The position numbers and the translations under genes are program-made. A stretch of DNA of 5,208 nt from Thermoproteota archaeon (GTDB taxonomy: Archaea > Thermoproteota > Methanomethylicia > Culexarchaeales > Culexmicrobiaceae): the NCBI GenBank assembly GCA_003650625.1, contig QMQW01000032.1:1-5208 (forward strand). The letters are read 5' to 3'. Of the stretch, positions 1-4,161 are shown in pieces (the stretch's first letter is position 1; each line of letters opens with the position of its first letter). Under the pieces are notes generated by a model, which ran no database searches, had not been told where the DNA came from, and saw nothing but the letters and a program-made list of their open reading frames with translations.

Positions 1-234
1 AATGATTTTGGTTTGTGGTCCAATGGTGTGGGCTGCATCTCCAATTAATGCTATTCTGTCGCCCTTAACTGCGACGTCAAATTCCTCAAGAATTTCGCCA
101 GTATATACGTTCACTAACTTTCCATTTCTTATGACTAGGTCCGCCTTTATTTTTCCAGTTGCGGTTAAAATTAGGTCGTCTAGAACTTCATGAAGCTTGC
201 TTCTATATGGGATTCCTGAAGTCGTTTTCATCAT
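1..234 (-). CDS. ade: Adenine deaminase-type amidohydrolase, N-terminal part (cut by window edge)
   Basis: Reading the minus strand from ATG at 234 gives 78 uninterrupted codons to the left edge. The segment IKADLVIRNGKLVNVYTGEI, followed by DVAVKGDRIALIGDA and HTIGPQTKII, is the N-terminal beta-sandwich pattern of adenine deaminase. The opening SGIPYRSKLHEVLDDLILTA resembles the helical leader seen in these enzymes. The family hydrolyses adenine to hypoxanthine and ammonia in cytosolic purine salvage. The metal-binding His-x-His and catalytic residues should lie beyond residue 78, outside the window, so activity cannot be judged. Two consecutive ATG codons (234 and 231) are possible starts; 234 is chosen because it is first and sits about 25 nt from a TATA box with no visible Shine-Dalgarno, suggesting leaderless translation. 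The gene diverges from the tandem pair at 379. A related amidohydrolase such as a dihydroorotase-like or imidazolonepropionase-like protein is possible, but the spacing of these motifs fits adenine deaminase best. Confidence 0.85.
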   Translation of the reverse strand, partial: MMKTTSGIPYRSKLHEVLDDLILTATGKIKADLVIRNGKLVNVYTGEILEEFDVAVKGDRIALIGDAAHTIGPQTKII

Positions 235-254
235 TAACTTATATGTGGTCTTGG

Positions 255-262
255 TTAATATA
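255..262 (-). promoter_or_regulatory. TATA box for the adenine deaminase gene
   Basis: On the minus strand the sequence reads TATATTAA, centred about 25 nt upstream of the ATG at 234. That spacing would place transcription start at or within a few bases of the start codon, matching an archaeal leaderless promoter. The call rests on base composition and spacing alone. Confidence 0.5.
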
Positions 263-346
263 GGGTTTAGCGCATTATTTTTAGCGTATTTGCTGCGTTA
301 TTATTTCGATTTAAAATGTAAGTTTTTATGCTCAAAATTTGAATAC

Positions 347-354
347 TTATAAAA
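347..354 (+). promoter_or_regulatory. TATA box for the left tandem copy
   Basis: TTATAAAA is centred about 28 nt before the ATG at 379. A GGAGAG Shine-Dalgarno-like stretch lies at 369-374, four bases before the ATG. The promoter therefore looks intact although the gene behind it is frameshifted, which suggests the lesion is recent or is a sequencing error. Confidence 0.5.
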
Positions 355-378
355 TCTTATAATCAATTGGAGAGTGCT

Positions 379-731
379 ATGAAAACCTACATTAAAATTT
401 ATGGTCCTCCAGTTATGGAAGCAATAAAGGCTTTGGAAAAGTGGCAGTGGAAATTTCAAAGGAGATACCGGAAATTTGCTTTTATGACGTTTCTGGTGGA
501 AGCGCTATACCTTTAGCTGAAATAACTGCGGATATTATTGGGCTTTCAATGAGTGACGCTAAAATTTATTGTCAAAAGCTTATTAGTAAGAGTGGTTGGA
601 CGCTTGGTGACTTCGACTTCTACTTTGAGTGGGCTTCTCAACCTACAATTAAGCAGCTTCAAAAGTTGATCTCTAAAATTGATGAAGTGATGAAGACTTT
701 AGGTTGCAAATACACTATAACTACAAAGTAG
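379..731 (+). pseudogene. Unknown 117-residue family, left tandem copy, broken by a 1-base frameshift
   Basis: From ATG 379 the protein begins MKTYIKIYGPPVMEAIKALE, nearly identical to the copy at 860. At the A-run 437-440 (GGAAAAG) one A appears missing relative to the other copy: the original frame goes out of register and stops at TAG 514-516, while homology continues unbroken in the frame beginning at 441 to TAG 729-731. Restoring one base gives 117 residues, exactly the length of the intact copy, aligning without gaps at about 80 of 117 positions. No second lesion is visible and the downstream frame is well conserved, so this is either a very young pseudogene, an assembly error in a short homopolymer, or, less likely, a site of -1 recoding. 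A separate start at GTG 441 is conceivable but would drop the first beta strand and helix. I do not recognise the family; the strand/helix pattern is described under the intact copy. Confidence 0.75.
576..635 (+). repeat. 60-bp direct repeat, copy 1 (inside left tandem gene)
   Basis: These 60 bases are identical, including every synonymous position, to 1058-1117 in the other copy. They encode 20 whole codons from the K of KLISKSGW to the A of FYFEWA. The flanking sequence differs at many third positions and amino acids, so the block stands out as a likely gene-conversion tract or a segment constrained at nucleotide level. Confidence 0.9.
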
Positions 732-741
732 CTTAATTCCG

Positions 742-755
742 TTTTTCTTCTTTTT
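742..755 (+). terminator. T-tract terminator after the left tandem copy
   Basis: TTTTTCTTCTTTTT lies 11 bases past the stop at 731. Archaeal RNA polymerase commonly terminates at such pyrimidine tracts without a hairpin, so the two tandem copies are probably transcribed separately. Confidence 0.45.
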
Positions 756-818
756 ACTTAAATTATCGTTTGAGTTATAGTTAGATGAACTTCGCTCATG
801 CTTTCTAAGCAACATAAC

Positions 819-829
819 ATTAATATCGC
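819..829 (+). promoter_or_regulatory. Possible TATA box for the right tandem copy
   Basis: CATTAATATCG is centred about 37 nt upstream of ATG 860, allowing a leader of roughly ten bases that could include the weak GGGA at 850-853. It is less convincing than the TATA box of the left copy. A second AT-rich stretch, GATAAAAC near 838-845, is too close to the ATG to be the main box. Confidence 0.3.
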
Positions 830-859
830 TGGCTTGAGATAAAACTTTTGGGAATTGCT

Positions 860-1213
860 ATGAAGACTTACATTAAAATTTATGGGCCGCCAATTCTAGA
901 AGCACTTAAAGCTCTTGAGAAAGCTGCAGTTGAGATTTCTAAGGAGTTTCCAGAAGTTACATTCTACGACTTTTTGGGTGGAACTGCTATTCCTCTAGCT
1001 GACTATGCTGCAGAAACTCTTAACATACCGGTTGATGAGGCGCAGGTGCGTGTGGAGAAGCTTATTAGTAAGAGTGGTTGGACGCTTGGTGACTTCGACT
1101 TCTACTTTGAGTGGGCTAGACCTCCAACTTTTGAAGAGCTTCAGAAGCTCATTGCTAAGATTGATGAGGCACTAAAGCCGCTTGGCTGCTACTACACAAT
1201 AACTACTAAGTGA
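860..1213 (+). CDS. Unknown 117-residue family, right tandem copy (intact)
   Basis: I do not recognise this protein. The ATG at 860 is preferred over the in-frame TTG at 848 because homology with the left copy starts exactly at MKTYIKIYGPP. The pattern reads as strand (TYIKIYG), helix (PILEALKALEKAAVEISKE), strand (VTFYDF), Gly-Gly turn with AIPLA, a helix rich in Glu and Ala, the invariant segment KLISKSGWTLGDFDFYFEWA at residues 67-86, helix (FEELQKLIAKIDEALK) and a final strand YYTITTK. This alternation would suit a ferredoxin-like alpha/beta fold, which is inference only. There is no signal peptide, membrane segment or metal-binding cluster, so it is probably a soluble cytosolic protein. 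The C-terminus lacks the Gly-Gly tail of a ubiquitin-like substrate for the neighbouring E1-like enzyme. The stop TGA overlaps the convergent gene by 8 bases. Conservation between copies and a full-length frame make it very likely a real gene. Confidence 0.85.
   Translation: MKTYIKIYGPPILEALKALEKAAVEISKEFPEVTFYDFLGGTAIPLADYAAETLNIPVDEAQVRVEKLISKSGWTLGDFDFYFEWARPPTFEELQKLIAKIDEALKPLGCYYTITTK
1058..1117 (+). repeat. 60-bp direct repeat, copy 2 (inside right tandem gene)
   Basis: Exact partner of 576-635, 482 bases downstream in the same orientation and reading frame. Direct repeats of this size could also support recombination that deletes or duplicates the intervening segment, leaving one chimeric gene. 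Confidence 0.9.
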
Positions 1214-1964
1214 TTTCCTTTCCACTATTTTTTCCGCAAATTGGGCAGTTAGGATTTTTAACAGCTCTTATTTCATAGAACTTCATTTTCTCTCCATCGA
1301 AAACCATTAATTTTCCTAATGCTGGCTCCCCAACTCCAGTGATAACCTTTATCGCTTCCATGGCTTCCAAGCTAGCTATGACTGAAGGTGTGGCTGATAG
1401 AACTGGAATTGTGTCTGGTTTGGGCGGGTATGTTGGTATGATGCATTGAAGGCAAGGCCCCTTATTTGGGATTATGGTCATTAGCTGTCCCATAAATCCG
1501 TGAATTGCACCATGAATGAATGGTTTTCCAAATTTTATGCAGGTTTTATTGAGCAGAAATCTTCCTTCGTAATTGTCCATTCCATCTACAACTAAATCCA
1601 CATTTCTAGTAAGATCATCAACATTATCTTCGTTGATTTCAGCTATTACATGTTCGACTTCCACGTTTGGATTTAACTTTTTGATTGCTCTTGCGGCGAT
1701 TGGTGCTTTGAACTTCCCTACGTCTTTTGGAGTGTATAGTATTTGTCTGTTTAAGTTGCTCATTTCTACTTTTCCCTTGTCAACTAGCACTAATTTTCCA
1801 ATTCCAGCTACCGCAAGGAGGATTGCTGAAACGCATCCTAATCCACCGACTCCAGCTATCATGACTTTGGCTTTCATCAGCTTTCGCTGTCCCTCAATTC
1901 CTAATATTTTTAATTGCCTATCATAACGGTCGAACGTTGCCAGATGTAGCTTCTTCTCCATCAT
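1206..1964 (-). CDS. ThiF/HesA/MoeB-family E1-like adenylating enzyme
   Basis: The 252-residue protein has the family's landmarks in order: RYDRQ (13-17), the nucleotide-binding GVGGLG (38-43), VDKGKVEMSNLNRQ (61-74), MDNYEGR (129-135), and two Cys pairs, C171/C174 and C240/C243, that normally bind structural zinc. Such enzymes use ATP to adenylate the C-terminal glycine of a ubiquitin-like sulfur carrier (MoaD, ThiS or archaeal SAMP), feeding molybdopterin, thiamine, tRNA thiolation or protein modification. In MoeB-like relatives a conserved Cys sits in a CAEAGVLG-like stretch after the first zinc pair; here that stretch is shortened to IPVLSATPSVIASLEAMEAIK and lacks Cys, so a thioester step at that residue is unlikely. 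The partner carrier is not in the window. The start at 1964 has an AGGAGG Shine-Dalgarno seven bases upstream, inside the acetyltransferase gene; an adjacent ATG at 1961 is equally possible. The two genes overlap by 44 bases and are probably co-transcribed. Exact pathway is unassigned. Confidence 0.9.
   Translation of the reverse strand: MMEKKLHLATFDRYDRQLKILGIEGQRKLMKAKVMIAGVGGLGCVSAILLAVAGIGKLVLVDKGKVEMSNLNRQILYTPKDVGKFKAPIAARAIKKLNPNVEVEHVIAEINEDNVDDLTRNVDLVVDGMDNYEGRFLLNKTCIKFGKPFIHGAIHGFMGQLMTIIPNKGPCLQCIIPTYPPKPDTIPVLSATPSVIASLEAMEAIKVITGVGEPALGKLMVFDGEKMKFYEIRAVKNPNCPICGKNSGKEIT
1228..1233 (+). terminator. Possible T-tract terminator for the right tandem copy
   Basis: A run of six T lies 14 bases past the stop at 1213, within a pyrimidine-rich stretch that is also the 3' end of the convergent ThiF-like gene. 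Archaeal T-tract termination would fit, but the tract also encodes Lys and Asn residues on the other strand, so the composition may be incidental. Confidence 0.3.
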
Positions 1965-2430
1965 TTTTAAGCCTCCTCATCAGCGTTAGTGCTTGGGGTC
2001 TAAATCCGAATTTTTCATATAATTTAATGGTTTCAAGGTCATTTGCGTAGCAGTCTGCAATAACGTGCTTTATCCTTTTTTCCTTGAAGTACCTAATTAG
2101 CTCTGAAAGAAGCTTTTCCCTTATCTCTCTTTTCTTCTCTTCCTTAACGTAGACTTGGTAGATATAGCCGATGCGCTCTACTTTATATAGCTCTGAGGGT
2201 TTGCGAATAATCCAACCCCATGCAAATCCTACGTTTTCTCCTTGCTCTTCAGCTACGAATATTTTTCCGCCGGTGGATATGCTTTCTCTCAGCCATGCAT
2301 GTAGGAAGTTATAAGCCTCTTCATCAGTTTTGAGGTTTGGATTGTAAGTGCTTTCCCTTTTTTGAGCTAATAGGGCGAATAGCTTCACATCTTCCAAGTC
2401 TTCATTGTTAAATTCTCGAATTATCACCAT
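1921..2430 (-). CDS. GNAT-family N-acetyltransferase-like protein
   Basis: The 169-residue protein shows the GNAT layout: first strand MVIIREFNNEDLEDV, helices with paired acidic and aromatic residues, strand KIFVAEEQGENVGFAWGWII (56-75), strand IGYIYQVYV (87-95), an alpha helix (101-117), IKHVIADCY (120-128) and the closing motif ANDLETIKLYEKFGF (129-143), the family's acetyl-CoA-proximal N-x-x-x-I-x-L-Y-x-K-x-G-F signature. The pyrophosphate-binding loop, usually R-x-x-G-x-G, reads K-K-R-E-I-R, with both glycines replaced (E102, R104). Acetyl-CoA binding may therefore be weak or altered. The family acetylates amines of small molecules or proteins; the substrate here is unknown. The last 15 or so residues extend past the usual end and are encoded in DNA shared with the ThiF-like gene. 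The ATG at 2430 lies about 29 nt from a TATA box, and no better upstream start is evident. Confidence 0.85.
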   Translation of the reverse strand: MVIIREFNNEDLEDVKLFALLAQKRESTYNPNLKTDEEAYNFLHAWLRESISTGGKIFVAEEQGENVGFAWGWIIRKPSELYKVERIGYIYQVYVKEEKKREIREKLLSELIRYFKEKRIKHVIADCYANDLETIKLYEKFGFRPQALTLMRRLKNDGEEATSGNVRPL

Positions 2431-2455
2431 CTTGTTTCCCCATTATTACTTTCAA

Positions 2456-2462
2456 CTTATAG
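2456..2462 (-). promoter_or_regulatory. TATA box for the acetyltransferase/ThiF-like unit
   Basis: On the minus strand the sequence reads GCTATAAGTT, centred about 29 nt from the ATG at 2430, implying a leader of only a few bases. It sits on the acetyltransferase side of the palindrome at 2487-2512. Confidence 0.45.
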
Positions 2463-2486
2463 CATAAATAGGAGTTGCATTTTACT

Positions 2487-2512
2487 CATTTTTGAGTAAA
2501 TACTCAAAAATG
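2487..2512. promoter_or_regulatory. Palindromic operator candidate between divergent genes
   Basis: Perfect 12-base arms CATTTTTGAGTA and TACTCAAAAATG are separated by AA. Just to the left an extra ACTCA (2484-2488) makes three pentamers, ACTCA, TGAGT and ACTCA, spaced at exact 9-base steps in alternating orientation. Outer arms GCATT (2477-2481) and AATGC (2515-2519) add a further symmetric layer. The site lies upstream of both opposed TATA boxes and almost abuts the one for the RibU-like gene (2520-2526). A dimeric regulator bound here would most directly affect that gene and could also affect the acetyltransferase. An archaeal riboflavin regulator of the RbkR type is a reasonable candidate given the downstream gene, but I cannot match the motif. 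Confidence 0.65.
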
Positions 2513-2519
2513 GTAATGC

Positions 2520-2526
2520 TTATATT
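2520..2526 (+). promoter_or_regulatory. TATA box for the RibU-like gene
   Basis: TTATATT is centred about 36 nt upstream of ATG 2559, so transcription would start near 2548 with a leader of about ten bases. It begins only eight bases after the palindrome, so a bound regulator could occlude TBP/TFB. Confidence 0.5.
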
Positions 2527-2558
2527 GCTGATTCTGCGTTTAGTGAGCGGGTGTGAGC

Positions 2559-3170
2559 ATGCGCAGCAGTGTGGCTGTAACGCTTACGGCTATTTTAGCT
2601 GCTTTGGCGATAGTTATAACTATCTCTAGGCTTGAAGTTGTTTATCCTGTCCTTCCATATTTGAAGTTTGACTTCGCTGAAATTCCAAGCGTAATTGCAT
2701 TTTTCCTGGTTAATCCATTTTCAGGTTTTACTACGGCTGTGATCCATTGGCTTTTTCTAATTTATAGGGCTGGCGACGTCCTTGGTCCAACCATGAAATT
2801 TGCTGCTGTAGCTTCGATGCTGGCTGGCTTTTGGGTGGCTTCAAGTGTGGGTAGGAGGATTGCTAAGAATCCTAATTTTAGAGCTTATGTAATTGCTTGC
2901 TGTCTTGCTGGAGGTGTTTTGAGGGTGGTGGTAATGTCGATCTTCAATATCGTAGTTCTTTTGCTCATAGCTCCAGCATACTTGGATTACGCAACTTATT
3001 TGTTGCAGCAATTTTTTGGTCACCCATTAGACTCTGGTCAAACTTTGACTTGGACTTTAATTTTCACTGGAATTTACAATAGCATTCATGTGATTCTCAC
3101 AATCGTCCCTGGAATACTTATCTACAATGTTGTGAAGCGAAGATTTCCTGGCATAGAATCTTTCAAATAA
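2559..3170 (+). CDS. ECF transporter S component, RibU-like (probable riboflavin/FMN uptake)
   Basis: This is a 203-residue integral membrane protein with five or six hydrophobic segments: about residues 5-22, 42-68, 77-98, 109-139 and 166-192 counted from ATG 2559. The segment YLKFDFAEIPSVIAFFL after the first membrane helix matches the hallmark of RibU-type S components (L-K-x-D-x-A-x-I-P), and PFSGFTTAVIHWL follows as in that family. S components bind the vitamin at the outer face and work with a shared energising module (two ABC ATPases and the EcfT protein). None of these is in the window, so the gene is solitary here. Riboflavin is the best substrate guess by family; another flavin precursor or vitamin cannot be excluded. 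A GTG at 2553 is an alternative start giving 205 residues; ATG 2559 is preferred for codon type. The RNA leader is too short for a riboswitch, so control is more likely through the upstream palindrome. Confidence 0.85.
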   Translation: MRSSVAVTLTAILAALAIVITISRLEVVYPVLPYLKFDFAEIPSVIAFFLVNPFSGFTTAVIHWLFLIYRAGDVLGPTMKFAAVASMLAGFWVASSVGRRIAKNPNFRAYVIACCLAGGVLRVVVMSIFNIVVLLLIAPAYLDYATYLLQQFFGHPLDSGQTLTWTLIFTGIYNSIHVILTIVPGILIYNVVKRRFPGIESFK

Positions 3171-3182
3171 TGGGAAGTTTTC

Positions 3183-3212
3183 AGCCAGGGGCTTTCTATT
3201 TCCCTGCAGGCT
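3183..3212 (+). terminator. Imperfect hairpin after the RibU-like gene
   Basis: AGCCAGGG (3183-3190) can pair with CCCT (3202-3205) and GGCT (3209-3212), leaving a three-base GCA bulge and an 11-base loop. The right arm is followed by a pyrimidine-rich stretch, TTAATTCTCTCTT. The position 12 bases after the stop suits a 3'-end structure or transcript stabiliser. Archaeal terminators rarely need hairpins, so the role is uncertain. The rest of the 158-base convergent spacer holds a second short repeat (GGCTAA at 3274-3279 with TTAGCC at 3302-3307) and T-runs near 3299-3320, but no gene. Confidence 0.35.
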
Positions 3213-3328
3213 TTAATTCTCTCTTAAGCTAGGAAACCGTGATTTTCAAATATTGGCTGGGGAGAAGCTTTACGGCTAATTGTCAAGTGGTGAATTGCTT
3301 TTTAGCCATTTGTTGTTTTTCGCCTCTA

Positions 3329-4120
3329 TTACCTACCTTTTAATCTTAACTTTTTCTCAGCAATTTCAAGTTCCTTTCTAGTGTTTATTGGAATCCAAAT
3401 GCTTCTATCGTCGCCGGGTATTGTCATGCTGAAAAGCTTCTTCTCTCTTGCTAGTTTAGGTAGAATCACTGCTTCATATTCAATTGCTTCGGGCGCCTGC
3501 ATGTCAATTGCATCAACTATTAATTTGTAGACTTGAGGTTCGACTACGCATACTCCTACGTGGGTGAACATTGAAATTTTTGGTTTTTCAACGAATTCTT
3601 CAACTATTCCATTTGGATTTACCTTTGCTACTCCATATGGGTACGTTGTGGATGTCACTAGTAGGGTTGTCGCCCATATGTCGAGTTCTTCAACTCCGTA
3701 AAGGTGGTGGGCCATGAGTTTTAGTGGTAGGAACTTGTCTAGCTTTAGGTCGTCTGGAAAAGTTATTATTCCTCTTGAATTTGCCTCTATGACTCCGATT
3801 TCAATTGCGTGTTTGAGAGCTTTTCCTTTTCCGACATTTGCTATTTTAGGGTCTTCCGCATACTCTACTTCTACTCCCAGCTTTGACCCGTCTCCTATGT
3901 AATTAATTATTTTCTCGCCTAGGTGGCCGATTAGAAGTTTGAATTTCTTGAAGCCGCAGTCTCTATATAGCTCAATTTCTCTTTCGATGAGAGTTTTTCC
4001 TGCAACTTCGATTAGTGCTTTGGGGATGTTTGGGTATCCTAATCGTTTTCCCTTTCCTCCAACTAGCATTATGATTTGGGTTTTCGATATCTCGTTTTTT
4101 AGCTCTTGAATTGCGCTCAT
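3329..4120 (-). CDS. Nucleotidyltransferase, sugar-1-phosphate type (NTP_transferase family)
   Basis: The 263-residue protein opens its Rossmann-like domain with MLVGGKGKRLG (18-28), the NTP-binding signature, followed by PKALIEVAGKTLI with the conserved Lys34. FPDDLKLD (121-128) supplies the metal-binding aspartates, YGVAKVNPNGIVEEFVEKP (162-180) is the sugar-nucleotide loop, and WIPINTRKELEIAEKKL (242-258) closes the domain. Such enzymes join a sugar phosphate or similar phospho-compound to NTP, releasing pyrophosphate and giving an NDP-activated product. The usual G-T-A-G-A segment reads GKGKALKHA (97-105), so base or sugar preference may be unusual. It lacks a C-terminal left-handed beta-helix, so it is a stand-alone catalytic domain. 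The ATG at 4120 has GGGGGTG about three bases upstream. It follows the P-loop kinase gene after 41 bases and is probably part of the same operon, with a possible internal promoter. A cytidylyltransferase of LicC type is an alternative assignment. Confidence 0.85.
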   Translation of the reverse strand: MSAIQELKNEISKTQIIMLVGGKGKRLGYPNIPKALIEVAGKTLIEREIELYRDCGFKKFKLLIGHLGEKIINYIGDGSKLGVEVEYAEDPKIANVGKGKALKHAIEIGVIEANSRGIITFPDDLKLDKFLPLKLMAHHLYGVEELDIWATTLLVTSTTYPYGVAKVNPNGIVEEFVEKPKISMFTHVGVCVVEPQVYKLIVDAIDMQAPEAIEYEAVILPKLAREKKLFSMTIPGDDRSIWIPINTRKELEIAEKKLRLKGR

Positions 4121-4161
4121 GGCACCCCCAACAACTTTATTATTTTTTGAACTTATTACCT
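4121..4161 (-). promoter_or_regulatory. Short intergenic gap with Shine-Dalgarno and possible internal promoter
   Basis: On the minus strand this 41-base gap contains an AT-rich run, CAAAAAATAATAAAG, about 20-30 bases before ATG 4120, then GGGGGTG as a strong ribosome-binding site. The AT-rich run might act as an internal TATA box giving extra transcription of the nucleotidyltransferase; read-through from the kinase gene is equally possible. Confidence 0.3.

Noticed and set aside
2..193. Plus-strand open frame of 63 codons at the left edge
   Set aside because: It is antisense to the clear adenine deaminase N-terminus on the minus strand, and its translation has no recognisable family pattern.
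437..441. Programmed -1 frameshift as the main explanation of the broken tandem copy
   Set aside because: The GGAAAAG run is not a good X-XXY-YYZ slippery heptamer and no obvious downstream stem was seen. It is kept only as a minor alternative to deletion or sequencing error.
781..800. Short inverted repeat ATGA/TCAT between the tandem genes
   Set aside because: Four-base arms around a seven-base loop are expected by chance in this composition.
379..1213. Tandem genes as a toxin-antitoxin pair
   Set aside because: The two proteins are paralogues of equal length, appear separately transcribed and show no toxin or DNA-binding motif.
1573..1926. Plus-strand open frame of 117 codons
   Set aside because: It lies fully antisense to the ThiF-like gene, whose motifs are unambiguous. 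The Ser/Thr/Pro-rich translation is typical of a shadow frame, and the match in length to the tandem family is coincidental.
2841..3082. Two short frames (minus 2841-3023, plus 2897-3082) inside the RibU-like gene
   Set aside because: Both overlap the well-supported membrane protein and show no conserved motif or start signal.
3714..3902. Plus-strand frame inside the nucleotidyltransferase gene
   Set aside because: It is antisense to a gene with clear catalytic motifs and is Ser/Pro-rich like other shadows here.
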